DNA of 64,000 bases from Bacillus vallismortis (GTDB lineage Bacteria; Bacillota; Bacilli; Bacillales; Bacillaceae). Both the position numbers and the translations under genes were made by a program. Shown piece after piece: positions 16,143 to 26,617 of the stretch. Every line of letters begins with the position of its first letter. The stretch's first letter is position 1. The stretch spans positions 2,738,501-2,802,500 of the forward strand of contig NZ_CP026362.1 in NCBI RefSeq assembly GCF_004116955.1. The letters run 5' to 3'. The notes under the pieces are model-generated. The model saw nothing but the letters and a program-made list of their open reading frames with translations. It ran no database searches and was not told the DNA's origin.

Positions 16143-17517
16143 CTCTAATTTCAAGTACAGCCACACACTCCACATGATTCGTATGCGGAAACATATCAAC
16201 AGGCTGCACTTCGCGCGTCGCATACCCGCCATCCTCAAGCACCCGCAAGTCCCTCGCAAGCGTGCCAGGATTACAGGACACATACACCACCCGCTTCGGT
16301 TTCATCTCCACAATCGTCCGCAGGAGGGCTTCGTCGCAGCCTTTTCTTGGCGGGTCGACGACTAGCGTATCTGCTGTGATGCCTTCTTCGTACCACTTCG
16401 GAATTACGGTTTCCGCTTCTCCGACCGCGAATTCTGCGTTTGTGATGCCGTTGAGCTCAGCGTTTCGTTTCGCATCTTCAATCGCTTCTGGCACAATTTC
16501 TACACCGTACACTTTTTTCGCTTGCTTCGCCAAAAATAGAGAAATCGTTCCGATGCCGCAGTAGGCGTCGATGACGGTTTCTTCGCCTTGCAGCTCCGCG
16601 TACTCTAGCGCTTTGTCGTAGAGCACTTTGGTTTGCTCCGGATTGACCTGATAGAACGATCTGGCGGAGATGGCGAATTTGACGTCTCCGATGAGGTCGT
16701 AGATGTATTCTTCGCCCCAGATGACGTTTGTTTCGTTTCCGAAGATGACGTTTGTTTTGTTCGGGTTGATGTTTTGCACGATTGATTTGACGTGCGGGAA
16801 CGCTGCTGTGATGTCTTCGATGATCTTCGCTTTGTGCGGGAAGTCGTTTGTTCTTGTGATGAAGACGATCATCATTTCGCCCGTAACGACGCCATATCTG
16901 ACCATGATGTGGCGGAGCCAGCCTTTGTGGCGTTCTTCGTTATAGGCTTTGACACCGTATTTGGCGCAAATGTCTTTGACGGCTTGGACGGCTTCGTCGT
17001 TTTTGGATTGCTGGATCAGGCAGGCGCTCATGTCGATGATGTCATGGCTTCTTTGCTGATAGAATCCGGCGACGAGTCCGCCTTCTCGTTCTCCTACCGG
17101 CACCTGTGCTTTGTTTCTGTAGTTCCAAGGGTCTTCCATGCCAAGTGTCGGGTGGACGGTGACGTTGGACAGGTCCAGCTTGCCGATCCGTTCTAATACG
17201 TCTTTGACTTGTTTCTGTTTAAACAAGAGCTGGCCTTCGTAGGTCATGTGCTGAAGCTGGCATCCGCCACATTGCTTGTAGATCGGGCAAGGAGCATCTG
17301 TTCTGTGCGGGCTTTCTTCCTTCAGCTCGATTAGGCGTCCGAAAGCAAAACCTTTTTTGACGCGTGTCACTTTGATTTGGGCTTTTTCTTCCGGAAGGGC
17401 GTTTGGCACGAAGATCGGGAAGCCCTGCACCTTTGCGACGCCTGCTCCTTCGTGGGTCAAATCTTCAAATGTCACGTCGTAGTATTCGTTTTTTTCTACT
17501 GGGGGTTTCATTTTCAT
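16132..17517 (-). CDS. rlmCD: 23S rRNA (uracil-5)-methyltransferase RlmCD
   Basis: 461 residues. An N-terminal TRAM domain (~7-65) is followed by the 4Fe-4S cluster motif [14 protein letters not shown] (near 77-93), the SAM-binding motif [16 protein letters not shown] (near 305), the DPPRKGCDE motif (near 385) and the catalytic Cys in [14 protein letters not shown] (near 412). In B. subtilis this single enzyme (YefA) methylates both U747 and U1939 of 23S rRNA. GAGGTGA lies six to seven bases before the ATG at 17517. It marks the junction between conserved chromosome and the accessory island to its left. Confidence 0.96.
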   Translation of the reverse strand: MKMKPPVEKNEYYDVTFEDLTHEGAGVAKVQGFPIFVPNALPEEKAQIKVTRVKKGFAFGRLIELKEESPHRTDAPCPIYKQCGGCQLQHMTYEGQLLFKQKQVKDVLERIGKLDLSNVTVHPTLGMEDPWNYRNKAQVPVGEREGGLVAGFYQQRSHDIIDMSACLIQQSKNDEAVQAVKDICAKYGVKAYNEERHKGWLRHIMVRYGVVTGEMMIVFITRTNDFPHKAKIIEDITAAFPHVKSIVQNINPNKTNVIFGNETNVIWGEEYIYDLIGDVKFAISARSFYQVNPEQTKVLYDKALEYAELQGEETVIDAYCGIGTISLFLAKQAKKVYGVEIVPEAIEDAKRNAELNGITNAEFAVGEAETVIPKWYEEGITADTLVVDPPRKGCDEALLRTIVEMKPKRVVYVSCNPGTLARDLRVLEDGGYATREVQPVDMFPHTNHVECVAVLEIREGN

Positions 17518-17546
17518 ATATGTTCACCTCTTGTTTTAAGCGAAAG

Positions 17547-17576
17547 AAAAACTTGGCCTATTCAAGCCAAGTTTTT
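17547..17576 (-). terminator. Terminator of dgkB
   Basis: Perfect stem AAAAACTTGGC / GCCAAGTTTTT between dgkB and rlmCD; it could act in both directions. Confidence 0.7.
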
Positions 17577-18486
17577 AGTCATCCAGCTGTTCCGCTTTCT
17601 CCTTCGGCATGACGACGTGAATGTGCCGGTACAGATTCACGAATTCGCCTGGCAGCATGCCGCCATACTCGCCGTCCAGGTTCAGCTGCATCTTTTCTGA
17701 TACATTGACTTTCACGCGGTTCGCTTTTGTATAAATAATGTGCTGGTCGTTGATGTGTTCGCCGCGGAGCGCCATCGTTGCGACCCTGATAAATTCAGCA
17801 AGGTTTGCTTTCTTGAGTATCATCAAATCAAACATGCCGTCATTCAGGCTGGAATCCGGCGCGAGCTTTTCGAACCCGCCGACGGAATTTGTCAGCGTGA
17901 CCAAAAACAGCATGATTTCACCTTGAAACAGCTTGCCGTCATATTCAATCTCGACTTCTGTCGGACGAAGTGAGGGCAGCATTTCCATTCCCTTTAAATA
18001 ATAAGCAAGCTGGCCGAGCATCGTTTTCAGTTTGCTTGGCACGTCGTACGTCAGCTCCGTCAGGCGGCCTCCGCCGGCGATATTGATAAAATACTGGCCG
18101 TTCACCTGTCCGATATCAATCGGGCGGGCAACGCCGTTAATGACCGTATCTGCCGCTTTTAAAATATCCTCGCGTGGAATATTGAGCGCTCTGGCGAAGT
18201 CGTTCGTTGTGCCGACTGGAATGACACCGAGAGTCGGACGGTTGTCTAAAGGCGCAAGCCCGTTAACGACCTCGTTGATCGTTCCGTCCCCGCCTGCCGC
18301 AACGATTAAGTCAAACTCACGCAATGCCGCTTCCTTGGCGGCGTGCGTTGCGTCTCCTGCGCATGTCGTAGCATGGGTGGAGGTTTCATAGCCGGCTTGT
18401 TCAAATTTTTGCAGGACCTGGGCAAGATGCTTTTTAAAGATCTCCCGTCCTGAAGTCGGATTGTATATTATGCGTGCACGTTTCAT
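17575..18486 (-). CDS. dgkB: Diacylglycerol kinase DgkB
   Basis: 303 residues, the family length. The ATP-binding motif AAGGDGTINEV is near residue 65, and GVIPVGTTNDFARAL near 92 and the acidic C-terminal site (NLDGEYGG) follow. DgkB phosphorylates diacylglycerol, released during lipoteichoic acid synthesis, back to phosphatidate and is essential in B. subtilis. It is cytosolic and membrane-associated. AGGATGATGAGATA before the ATG holds the ribosome site. Order rlmCD-dgkB-swrC matches strain 168. Confidence 0.96.
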   Translation of the reverse strand: MKRARIIYNPTSGREIFKKHLAQVLQKFEQAGYETSTHATTCAGDATHAAKEAALREFDLIVAAGGDGTINEVVNGLAPLDNRPTLGVIPVGTTNDFARALNIPREDILKAADTVINGVARPIDIGQVNGQYFINIAGGGRLTELTYDVPSKLKTMLGQLAYYLKGMEMLPSLRPTEVEIEYDGKLFQGEIMLFLVTLTNSVGGFEKLAPDSSLNDGMFDLMILKKANLAEFIRVATMALRGEHINDQHIIYTKANRVKVNVSEKMQLNLDGEYGGMLPGEFVNLYRHIHVVMPKEKAEQLDD

Positions 18487-18606
18487 TATCTCATCATCCT
18501 ACTTAAGAGTATCCGATCCATTTTTACACTAACAACCTTTAATTATACTATGAGTTAAAAAAATCGCAACAAAATGTACATAATCTTACAGGTGAAAACG
18601 TACAAA

Positions 18607-18627
18607 AGCCCCAGCAAAGCTGAGGCT
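18607..18627. terminator. Hairpin, near-copy of the swrC terminator
   Basis: Imperfect stem AGCCCCAGC / GCTGAGGCT around AAA. It differs from 18820-18840 by one base. Confidence 0.55.
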
Positions 18628-18771
18628 CCAGCATGTGGCTAACCCTCGCATTCGTTGTCAATCCTGAGCGTTGGTGTTCACATTCTCAAAGGAGCGCCTT
18701 GGTCATCACATCTTATGAAAGTGTGCTGCTCGGCTTTCCTAAACTTCAAAGGTTTTCAACCATGCTGAAAA
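18628..18771 (-). other. 144-bp spacer between terminators, possible small RNA
   Basis: No ORF with a ribosome site. The segment is bounded on both sides by hairpins that could terminate or stabilise a short transcript. No promoter with both boxes is convincing on either strand; a minus-strand TTGACA near 18655 has no matching -10. Confidence 0.25.
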
Positions 18772-18804
18772 AAAATCCTAAAACGAAAACCGTTTTAGGA
18801 TTTT
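18772..18804 (-). terminator. Strong hairpin with T-tract
   Basis: Stem AAAATCCTAAAACG / CGTTTTAGGATTTT, followed by T residues on the minus strand: a strong second terminator behind swrC. Confidence 0.75.
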
Positions 18805-18819
18805 GTCAACATAATATAA

Positions 18820-18840
18820 AGCCTCAGCAAAGCTGAGGCT
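18820..18840 (-). terminator. First terminator of swrC
   Basis: Perfect 9-bp stem AGCCTCAGC / GCTGAGGCT around AAA, 10 bp after the swrC stop. Confidence 0.75.
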
Positions 18841-18849
18841 TTATCACTT

Positions 18850-21800
18850 TTACTCTTCTTCCGTTCCCGGTTTTTTCTTGCGGAACTTCGCCAATACTTC
18901 GTATACGATTGGCACAATCAAGAGCGTCAGAAGCGTTGAACTGATTAAACCGCCGATAACCGTGACGCCGAGTCCTTTAGAAATGACTTGGCTTCCGCCT
19001 TCGAAGCCGAGCGCTAACGGAATCAAGGCGCCGATTGTCGCGATGGCTGTCATCAGGATCGGACGGAGTCGTGTAGAACCGGCTTCTAGGAGCGCTTCTC
19101 TCGTAGACAGTCCTTCCGCTTCCTTATGAATGACGCGGTCAATTAAGACAATGGCATTCGTGACAACGATACCGATCAGCATGAGCATACCGATCATCGC
19201 GTTCAGACTGATCGTTTCACCTGATACATAAAGTCCGACCAGGGCACCGATGACTGTGAACGGCAATGAGAACAGAATCGCAAATGGCGCTAGTGCTCCG
19301 CCGAAAGTAATCACGAGCACGAGGTAGACGATTGCGATTGCTGCCAGCATCGCCAAACCTAGCTTCGTGAAGGAGTCAGCGATATCTGCTGATACGCCGC
19401 CTGTATCGATCGAAACGTTATCAGGAAGGTCAAGCTTATCAATTTTCTTCTGGACATCAGCTGATACAGCTGTGACGTTGTCTGTTGTCACTTCACCTGT
19501 GACATCCGCATACACTTTTCCATCACGTTTTGACACAGTATCAGATGTTGATCCTTCTTTCACTTTTGCGACATCGCCGATTTTGACTTGCTGGCCAGTC
19601 GGAGAAGTGATCTTTTTGTTTTCTAAATCTTTCACACTCTTATACTCGTCTTTTTCTGTCTTAATGTTCACATCAAGCTCTTTGCCGTCTTTTTTCACGG
19701 TTGTGAGCGGTTCTTGTGATGTTTGTGTCATTAAGGCTTGAGAAATGTGAGACGCGGTTAAACCGAGTTTGCTTAATTTTTCTTGGTCAGCGACAAATGT
19801 GTATTCATCATATGTGCTGGAAAGGCCTGTGCTTACATTTTTCAGATCCTTTTCATCTTTCATGACTTTTTCAATATCTTTGACTGTGTCTTTAATGTCG
19901 CTTTCTGAATTGCCATACACATAGTATGTTAATTCATTGTTGTTGCCTGAAGAACTGAAGTCCTGTGACTTCCATTCTCCGCGATCTGACTGATCTTGGA
20001 TTTTCTTCAGCACGTTGTCTTTTTCTTTATCAAAATCAGGCGTGTCGCTTTCATATTTGATATAGAATAACGCACCGTTTGAATCTCCCCCGGCTAGCGG
20101 GCTGCCAGAGCCTAATGAATACTGAACCGTATCGACATGCTTGCGGTCAAGCAGAATTTTTTCCGCTCTTTCAGCTTCAGCTTCGGCTTCTTTTTTCGTT
20201 TCACCCGGTTCAGGGCTGTATGTGAGCTGCATTGTTTTTTCTTCTTCGGACGGCAGGTAGCTGGCACCGATTAACGGTACAAGGAACAAGCTTCCAAGCA
20301 GGATCAAAACGGCGATGATAGACGTGATCCACTTGTGGCTCAGCGCCCAGTTCAGAACTTTTTTATAGAAGCCTGCCAGTCTGCTAGGTTTATGTTCTTT
20401 CGCTTTGATCGGTGCGCCCATTAATGATTTTTTGAACAGGCTGTGCGCGAGCATTGGCACAAGCGTGATTGAAATCAATAGGGATGCGGCAAGCGCAAAT
20501 ACGATCGTTAAGGCAAACGGAATAAACAATTCACCGATTTGTCCGCCTACAAGTGCAAGCGGCAGAAATACCGCGATTGTCACAATCGTCGATGACATGA
20601 TCGGTTTAAACATTTCCTTCGTCGCTTCACGAACCAAGGCTTTTCCGCGGAGCGGCTCATCTTTGAGTCTCATGCGGCGGTAAATGTTCTCAATAACAAC
20701 AATGGAGTCATCGACCACACGTCCGATGGCCACGGTCATCGCACCGAGCGTCATGATATTCAGTGTGATATCAAGCTGTTGCAGCACAAGAAGCGCGATC
20801 AGCAATGATAATGGAATCGAAATAATCGAAATTAATGTTGATTTGATATCTCTTAAGAATAAGAGAATAATCACGATCGCGAAAATCGCACCGAAAATGG
20901 CTTTGCTTAACATGGTTTCAACTGACTGTGTGATCGGCTCCGCCATGTCGAGTGTTGCGCTGTAGTCGAAGCCTTTATGGTCTTCTTTGAACTGCTTGAG
21001 CTCATCTTTGACATGATCGGCAACCTCTACTGTATTCGCATCGTTTGCTTTGACGACGTTGATGCCGATGCTGTCTTTGCCATTTGTGCGTGAAACAGAT
21101 TCAGCTTTTTTCACATCTTTTATTGTGGCAATGTCAGAAAGCTTGACCGTCGGCACGTCTACGCTTGCGCTTTGCTGCGCCTGGGCTGCCGCTTGTGCGC
21201 TCTGCGCCGCCGCTTGAGATGCTGCGCCGCCTGCACTTGAAGCAGATGCCATCGGGATTCTCATATTCTTCAAATCTTTAATGGTTTCAATATCGCCGCT
21301 GACGACGACAGACTTTTCTTCATTTCCAAATGTGTACAATCCAAGCGGAGTTGTCACATCTGAACCTTGAATCACTTGCTTGACTGTATCTTCATCAAGT
21401 CCGTATTCTTTCAGTTTGTCTTCTTTAAAAGAGAATTCAACCTCTTCAACCTGCTGGCCTGATACTTGGACGGAAGCAACGCCTTCTATCCCTTCAAGCT
21501 TCGTAACGAGGCTGTCCTCCACTTTTTTCGTCAGCTCTTGCAGATTATCTTTATCACTGGACACGCTGAGCGTCAGAATCGGGAAGGAGTTCAAGCTGTA
21601 GCGTGAAATTTCCGAATCTTTCGCGTCATCAGGGAGGCTGACGTTTTCTAATGCCTCAGCCGCTTCTGTTTTGGCTTTGTCCATATCTTTCTCATAGTCA
21701 TATTCAATCATGACCGACGATGCATTTTCATAGGAGGTCGAAGTCACAACACTGACCCCGTCCAAATTCTGCACCGCTTGTTCAACCGGTTTGGTCACCT

Positions 21801-21987
21801 CATCAGCCACTTGGCTTGGCGTTGCGCCCGGATATGTAGTGCTGATCGTCAAGTAAGGCATGTTGACATCAGGAATGGATTCTTGCTTCATATTCATACC
21901 CGCATACAATCCGGCTGCCGTTACAATAATCGTCATCAGCCATACGGCGAATTTGTTTTTCAGAACGAAATTAATAACGTGATTCAT
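18850..21987 (-). CDS. swrC: RND-family surfactin exporter / swarming protein SwrC
   Basis: 1045 residues from the ATG at 21987, which follows GGAGG by five bases; the in-frame start 13 codons earlier lies in the operator. RND layout: TM1 (FAVWLMTIIVTAAGLYAG), two large extracytoplasmic loops (~35-330 and ~560-850), and TM clusters 2-6 and 8-12 with VAIGRVVDDSIVVIENIYRR (Asp pair for proton relay, near 400). In B. subtilis SwrC (YerP) exports surfactin and gives self-resistance and swarming motility. The Gram-positive protein works without an outer-membrane partner. It is divergent from the TetR gene yerO. Confidence 0.95.
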   Translation of the reverse strand: MNHVINFVLKNKFAVWLMTIIVTAAGLYAGMNMKQESIPDVNMPYLTISTTYPGATPSQVADEVTKPVEQAVQNLDGVSVVTSTSYENASSVMIEYDYEKDMDKAKTEAAEALENVSLPDDAKDSEISRYSLNSFPILTLSVSSDKDNLQELTKKVEDSLVTKLEGIEGVASVQVSGQQVEEVEFSFKEDKLKEYGLDEDTVKQVIQGSDVTTPLGLYTFGNEEKSVVVSGDIETIKDLKNMRIPMASASSAGGAASQAAAQSAQAAAQAQQSASVDVPTVKLSDIATIKDVKKAESVSRTNGKDSIGINVVKANDANTVEVADHVKDELKQFKEDHKGFDYSATLDMAEPITQSVETMLSKAIFGAIFAIVIILLFLRDIKSTLISIISIPLSLLIALLVLQQLDITLNIMTLGAMTVAIGRVVDDSIVVIENIYRRMRLKDEPLRGKALVREATKEMFKPIMSSTIVTIAVFLPLALVGGQIGELFIPFALTIVFALAASLLISITLVPMLAHSLFKKSLMGAPIKAKEHKPSRLAGFYKKVLNWALSHKWITSIIAVLILLGSLFLVPLIGASYLPSEEEKTMQLTYSPEPGETKKEAEAEAERAEKILLDRKHVDTVQYSLGSGSPLAGGDSNGALFYIKYESDTPDFDKEKDNVLKKIQDQSDRGEWKSQDFSSSGNNNELTYYVYGNSESDIKDTVKDIEKVMKDEKDLKNVSTGLSSTYDEYTFVADQEKLSKLGLTASHISQALMTQTSQEPLTTVKKDGKELDVNIKTEKDEYKSVKDLENKKITSPTGQQVKIGDVAKVKEGSTSDTVSKRDGKVYADVTGEVTTDNVTAVSADVQKKIDKLDLPDNVSIDTGGVSADIADSFTKLGLAMLAAIAIVYLVLVITFGGALAPFAILFSLPFTVIGALVGLYVSGETISLNAMIGMLMLIGIVVTNAIVLIDRVIHKEAEGLSTREALLEAGSTRLRPILMTAIATIGALIPLALGFEGGSQVISKGLGVTVIGGLISSTLLTLLIVPIVYEVLAKFRKKKPGTEEE

Positions 21988-22009
21988 CATATCCTCCATT
22001 ACATTTTTT

Positions 22010-22036
22010 ATTGACTGACTGGTCATTCTATATAAT
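22010..22036. promoter_or_regulatory. swrC/yerO intergenic operator with yerO -10 box
   Basis: A dyad centred on TGACTGACTGGTCA lies between the divergent genes, followed by TATAAT at 22031-22036 on the plus strand. A TGAC...GTCA dyad in the space between a transporter and its TetR-type gene is the expected repressor site, likely autoregulating yerO and controlling swrC. Confidence 0.6.
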
Positions 22037-22118
22037 ACTAAACGTTATATTGCAACAACGTCAACTCATATACCAGAAAATTTTACTAAATTTTTCAAGG
22101 ATTAAGGGGAAGCACGTC

Positions 22119-22967
22119 ATGAATGAAAAAAAAGAGAAAATCATAAAAACCAGCATTCATTTGTTTGCGAAAAAAGGATTCGCCTCTACGACGATCCAGG
22201 AAATCGCCAGTGAATGCGGCATCTCTAAAGGCGCTTTTTATTTGCACTTCAAATCAAAAGAAGCGCTGCTGTTATCCGCCTGTGAATATTATATCGGCAT
22301 GTCTATGAAAAAAATGAAAAATATAGAAGAGGATCTCGCCGAAAAACCGCCTAAGGAAGTGCTGAAAAAGCAAATCGGCGCCCAATTTGAAGATTTCCGC
22401 GATCATAAAGATTTTATCGTTCTTTTGCTTACTGAAAATATCATTCCGGAAAATCAACAAATCAAGCAGTACTTTTACAAAGTAACCGCGGAGACGGATA
22501 AACTGTACCGGAGCGCCTTGCTGGCATCCTATGGCAAAGGGATCGAGCGGTACATCGCGGACCTCTCCATCATGGCAAGAGGCATTGTGCATTCCTATAT
22601 GAATGTCATGGTCTTTAACGGAGAGCTAAGCATCGATGCGGAAGAAATCTCAGCCTTTTTGATCGAAAGACTAGATGACCTTGTACAAGGACTAATCCAT
22701 TCAACCCTCAATCCGATTGTGCCAAAAGACATTTTCAGATTGATGCCGGCCGGCAAAGAACAGCTGCTTGAGGACATTCGGAAAGTGAAAGAAAACAGCA
22801 CACTGCCCGAGGATATCGCCGTGTCGCTTGATGTCATCGCGGAAGAATTGTCTCAGGATAAACCGCGCAAGCCGATTATGAAAGGCATGCTGTCCAATTT
22901 AACCGGAACCACCGACAAAGAAGTTGAAAAGCTTCGGGCTCTGATCTCTGTCTTCATCTCGATTTGA
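22119..22967 (+). CDS. yerO: TetR-family regulator YerO
   Basis: 282 residues from the ATG at 22119 (AGGGGA nine bases upstream); the longer frame reaches back through the operator and is not a gene start. The N-terminal helix-turn-helix (IIKTSIHLFAKKGFASTTIQEIASECGISKGAFYLHFKSKEAL, about 8-50) is typical TetR. The long C-terminal ligand domain (~230 residues) is larger than average. It lies divergently to swrC and in B. subtilis is known as its regulator. A bidirectional terminator separates it from gatB. Confidence 0.93.
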   Translation: MNEKKEKIIKTSIHLFAKKGFASTTIQEIASECGISKGAFYLHFKSKEALLLSACEYYIGMSMKKMKNIEEDLAEKPPKEVLKKQIGAQFEDFRDHKDFIVLLLTENIIPENQQIKQYFYKVTAETDKLYRSALLASYGKGIERYIADLSIMARGIVHSYMNVMVFNGELSIDAEEISAFLIERLDDLVQGLIHSTLNPIVPKDIFRLMPAGKEQLLEDIRKVKENSTLPEDIAVSLDVIAEELSQDKPRKPIMKGMLSNLTGTTDKEVEKLRALISVFISI

Positions 22968-22972
22968 ACATA

Positions 22973-23012
22973 AAAAAGCAGCCCCCTCTCTAAAGAGGCG
23001 GGCTGCTTTTTA
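22973..23012. terminator. Bidirectional terminator of yerO and gatCAB
   Basis: Stem AAAAAAGCAGCCC / GGGCTGCTTTTT with an internal CTCT/AGAG pairing, lying between convergent stops. Confidence 0.9.
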
Positions 23013-23013
23013 A

Positions 23014-24444
23014 TTAGCGTTTTTTAATTTCTTCAAGCAGGATTTTGTTAACCATCGGCGGGTTGGCTTGTCCTTTGGACGCTTTCATAATCTGTCCGAC
23101 AAGGAAACCGATCGCACGGTCTTTCCCGTTTTTAAAGTCTTCGATTGATTGAGGATTGTTGTCAAGCGCCTCTGTGACAAGCTTCAGAAGCACGCCTTCG
23201 TCAGAAATCTGAACGAGGCCTTTCTCTTTGACAATCTTCTCAGCGTCGCCGCCTTTTTCAATCAATTCTTTAAACACTTTCTTCGCGATCTTAGAAGAAA
23301 TGGTTCCTTTTTCAATCAATTTGATCATGCCGGCAAGGCCTTCAGGTGTCAGCGCCACATCAGCAAGCTCTTTTTGCTCAGCGTTCAGATAAGCTGATAC
23401 TTCACCCATCAGCCAGTTAGACGCTTGTTTGGCTTCAGCGCCTTTTTGAACGGTTTCTTCAAAGAAATCAGCCATTTCTTTCGTCAGCGTCAGAACCATC
23501 GCGTCATACGCAGGCAAACCAAGCTCATCGATGTAACGCTTGCGGCGCTCATCCGGAAGTTCAGGAATGCTTGCTTTCACGCGTTCCTTCCATTCTTCAT
23601 CAATGTAGAGCTCGACAAGGTCTGGCTCTGGGAAGTAACGGTAGTCGTCAGATCCCTCTTTGACACGCATGAGAATGGTTTTCTTCGTTGCTTCGTCGTA
23701 ACGGCGTGTTTCCTGCTGAATGACACCGCCGGAGAGAAGAACCTGCTCCTGGCGTTTTTCTTCATGCTCAAGGCCTTTTTGAACAAACGCAAAGGAGTTC
23801 AAGTTTTTCAATTCTGTTTTTGTGCCGAATTCCTCTCGGCCGATCGGACGAAGAGAGATATTGGCGTCACAGCGAAGCGAACCTTCTTCCATTTTACAGT
23901 CAGAAACACCTGTGTATTGGATGATGGACTTCAGCTTTTCAAGATACGCGTACGCTTCTTCCGGCGTGCGGATATCCGGCTCTGATACGATCTCAACTAG
24001 CGGCGTTCCCTGGCGGTTGTAGTCAACGAGAGAATAGCCGTCGCCTGTATGTGTGAGTTTTCCGGCATCTTCTTCAAGGTGAAGGCGAGTGATGCCAATG
24101 CGTTTTGTTTTTCCGCCGACTTCAATTTCGATCCAGCCGTTTTCGCCGATTGGCTTATCAAATTGAGAAATCTGATACGCTTTCGGGTTGTCCGGATAGA
24201 AATAGTTTTTGCGGTCAAACTTCGTATCCGTTGCGACCTCACAGTTAAGCGCCATAGCGGCTTTCATTGCGAATTCAACGGCTTCTTTGTTCAGAACAGG
24301 CAGGACGCCCGGGTATCCGAGGTCAATGACGCTTGTCTGCGTGTTCGCCTCCGCGCCGAATGGCGTTGGAGAGCTTGAGAAAATTTTTGATTTTGTTTTT
24401 AACTCAACATGGACTTCAAGTCCGATTACCGTTTCAAAGTTCAA
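23014..24444 (-). CDS. gatB: Asp/Glu-tRNA(Asn/Gln) amidotransferase subunit B
   Basis: 476 residues, full length. It opens [26 protein letters not shown] and includes [16 protein letters not shown] and [18 protein letters not shown], the kinase/catalytic core that binds mischarged tRNA, and ends in the YqeY-like tail ([26 protein letters not shown]). With GatA and GatC it amidates Glu-tRNA(Gln), since Bacillus lacks GlnRS. Last gene of the gatCAB operon, 13 bp after gatA. Confidence 0.98.
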   Translation of the reverse strand: MNFETVIGLEVHVELKTKSKIFSSSPTPFGAEANTQTSVIDLGYPGVLPVLNKEAVEFAMKAAMALNCEVATDTKFDRKNYFYPDNPKAYQISQFDKPIGENGWIEIEVGGKTKRIGITRLHLEEDAGKLTHTGDGYSLVDYNRQGTPLVEIVSEPDIRTPEEAYAYLEKLKSIIQYTGVSDCKMEEGSLRCDANISLRPIGREEFGTKTELKNLNSFAFVQKGLEHEEKRQEQVLLSGGVIQQETRRYDEATKKTILMRVKEGSDDYRYFPEPDLVELYIDEEWKERVKASIPELPDERRKRYIDELGLPAYDAMVLTLTKEMADFFEETVQKGAEAKQASNWLMGEVSAYLNAEQKELADVALTPEGLAGMIKLIEKGTISSKIAKKVFKELIEKGGDAEKIVKEKGLVQISDEGVLLKLVTEALDNNPQSIEDFKNGKDRAIGFLVGQIMKASKGQANPPMVNKILLEEIKKR

Positions 24445-24457
24445 TTCTTTTCACCCC

Positions 24458-25915
24458 TTACAGTTCAGGTTTTGCTTTATGATGGTCTGTCGCTTGTTCA
24501 AATGCATGAGCAACGCGGTATACAGTGCTTTCGTCAAAGTGTTTTCCGATGATTTGCAGGCCGAGCGGAAGTCCGCCTGCTAATCCGCATGGCACGCTGA
24601 TTCCCGGTACGCCGGCAAGGTTGACTGGAATCGTTAAGATATCGTTTGCGTACATTGTGAGCGGATCTTTCGTGTTTTCACCGATTTTAAACGCAGGTGT
24701 CGGAGTCGTCGGTCCGACAATGACGTCATATTTATCAAATACGTCTTCGAAGTCTTTCTTGATCAACGTACGCACTTTTTGCGCCTTTTTGTAGTACGCA
24801 TCATAGTATCCTGAGCTTAAAGCGAACGTTCCGAGCATAATGCGGCGTTTGACTTCATTTCCGAAACCTTCAGCGCGCGTTTGCTTGTAAAGGTCGATCA
24901 GATTGTCCGCGTTGTCTGTGCGGTAGCCGTAGCGGATGCCGTCAAAGCGTGCAAGGTTGGCTGACGCTTCAGATGATGACAGCAGGTAATATGTCGCCAG
25001 CGCGTATTTACTGTGCGGAAGAGACACTTCTTCCCATGTAGCACCGAGGCCTTCGAGAACCTTCAGCGCGGCAAGCACAGATTCTCTCGCTTCTTTGCCG
25101 ACACCTTCACCAAGGTATTCTTTCGGAACCGCGATTTTCAGTCCTTTGATGTCGCCAGTTAATGAAGAAAGAAAATCAGGCACGTCCACATTTGCGCTCG
25201 TTGAGTCCATTTTGTCGGCGCCGGAAATCGCTTGAAGCAAAAATGCGTTGTCCTCAACCGTACGGGTAATCGGCCCGATTTGGTCTAATGAAGACGCGAA
25301 TGCGACCAGCCCGTAACGGGACACGCGGCCGTATGTAGGCTTTAATCCGACAACGCCGCAGAACGATGCAGGCTGACGGATGGAACCGCCTGTGTCAGAT
25401 CCAAGAGAAAACGGAACTTCTCCCGCAGCAACCGCAGCCGCTGAACCGCCGCTTGAACCGCCGGGAACTGTATCCAAGTTCCAAGGGTTTTTCGTCAGCT
25501 TGTAAGCTGAGTTTTCGGTAGATGAGCCCATGGCGAATTCGTCCATGTTCAATTTTCCGATTGTGACTGCTTCAGCATCTTGAAGGCGCTGAACAACAGT
25601 AGCATCGTAAATCGGATCAAAGTTTTCGAGAATTTTGCTCGAGCATGTTGTGCGCAGCCCTTTTGTTACGATATTATCTTTTACGCCGATCGGCATACCA
25701 AAAAGAAGACCGTGCTCTGAACGGCCGTCAACCGCCTCATCAAGCTCCTTCGCGTACGCGCGCGCTCTTTCTTCATCTAATGCCAAAAAGGCTTGTACCT
25801 TATCATCAACCGCTTGGATGCGTTTATAAGATTCGTCAACAAGATCAGAAATCTTAATCTCTTTTTTATGTATGAGCTGTTTTAATTCTGTGATTTTGTG
25901 ATCAAATAATGACAT
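24458..25915 (-). CDS. gatA: Asp/Glu-tRNA amidotransferase subunit A (amidase)
   Basis: 485 residues. The amidase signature is complete: catalytic Lys in GVKDNIV near 78, cis-Ser in [14 protein letters not shown] near 153, nucleophile Ser in [31 protein letters not shown] near 173-190. It hydrolyses glutamine and channels ammonia to GatB. Middle gene of the operon, 15 bp downstream of gatC. The start MSLFDHKI at 25915 is preceded by GGAGG. Confidence 0.98.
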   Translation of the reverse strand: MSLFDHKITELKQLIHKKEIKISDLVDESYKRIQAVDDKVQAFLALDEERARAYAKELDEAVDGRSEHGLLFGMPIGVKDNIVTKGLRTTCSSKILENFDPIYDATVVQRLQDAEAVTIGKLNMDEFAMGSSTENSAYKLTKNPWNLDTVPGGSSGGSAAAVAAGEVPFSLGSDTGGSIRQPASFCGVVGLKPTYGRVSRYGLVAFASSLDQIGPITRTVEDNAFLLQAISGADKMDSTSANVDVPDFLSSLTGDIKGLKIAVPKEYLGEGVGKEARESVLAALKVLEGLGATWEEVSLPHSKYALATYYLLSSSEASANLARFDGIRYGYRTDNADNLIDLYKQTRAEGFGNEVKRRIMLGTFALSSGYYDAYYKKAQKVRTLIKKDFEDVFDKYDVIVGPTTPTPAFKIGENTKDPLTMYANDILTIPVNLAGVPGISVPCGLAGGLPLGLQIIGKHFDESTVYRVAHAFEQATDHHKAKPEL

Positions 25916-25930
25916 TCTTGTGTCCCTCCT

Positions 25931-26221
25931 TTAGTCCAGAATTGATGGCACACGAATATAACCGTCTTTATGGTCAGGCGCATTTTTCATGACGTCCTCA
26001 ACCGGAAGACCTTTACCCGCTTCATCTTCTCTCATGACATTTTTCATTTTCAGCACGTGAGTTGTAGGCTCTACATTGTCTGTATTGACCTCATTAAGCT
26101 CCTCGGCAAATGAAATGATGCTGTCAAGCTGTTCAGTGAACATTTTTGCTTCTTCTTCAGTAATCGCAAGTCTCGCAAGGTGCGCAACGTGCTTTACTTC
26201 TTCTATTGAAATTCGTGACAT
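25931..26221 (-). CDS. gatC: Asp/Glu-tRNA amidotransferase subunit C
   Basis: 96 residues from the ATG at 26221 ([18 protein letters not shown]), with GGAGGTGG five bases upstream; a start five codons earlier overlaps that site. This small clasp subunit stabilises GatA-GatB. First gene of gatCAB and divergent from opuE. Confidence 0.97.
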
Positions 26222-26474
26222 CTGATCCACCTCCACATATTTCTCCGTTAAGTCATATAATACTGATCATATCAAAAACAAGCCCTTCAAAGCAACAAAA
26301 CGCCATGGAACAGGCTTGGGTTTTCGAGACAATACCCTATATATTTTATACTAAAAAGAGACAAAGGAGAAACAAAATATTTTTCAGAATATTTTTACTT
26401 TTATCCATTCATGAAAGCGGTTTATTTCTTAATCCACTCTAGGTTTACAACTGTATTTCCCACTGTTTTTCCAA

Positions 26475-26500
26475 GTTTCATCGCTTGAATGACTGGGAAT
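26475..26500 (+). promoter_or_regulatory. Probable sigma-B promoter of opuE
   Basis: GTTTCA (26475-26480), a 14-bp spacer and GGGAAT (26495-26500) fit the sigma-B consensus. The strain 168 opuE gene is known to have a sigma-A and a sigma-B osmoinducible promoter. Confidence 0.75.
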
Positions 26501-26514
26501 ACTTTGTTAGGTTA

Positions 26515-26562
26515 AGTTAACAAGTGCACCAAACAGGTGACACTTGGGCCAGGCTTAACTGG
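26515..26562 (+). promoter_or_regulatory. Structured opuE leader
   Basis: CAAGTG+CACC (26521-26530) pairs with GGTG+CACTTG (26536-26546, one bulged A), enclosed by AGTTAA / TTAACT. A competing hairpin CCAGGCTTAACTGG uses the outer strand. It lies 55 bp before the opuE start. Confidence 0.5.
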
Positions 26563-26617
26563 CACCATCAATTGGAGAGGTGATGTCACATTTATAGAAT
26601 TGAAGAGAGGGTAAAAC

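Noticed and set aside
23149..24583. Long plus-strand frames opposite gatB and gatA
   Set aside because: Antisense shadows of conserved essential genes.
26515..26562. T-box or known amino-acid riboswitch before opuE
   Set aside because: No T-box consensus bulge and no terminator/antiterminator pair; only a local structure is visible.
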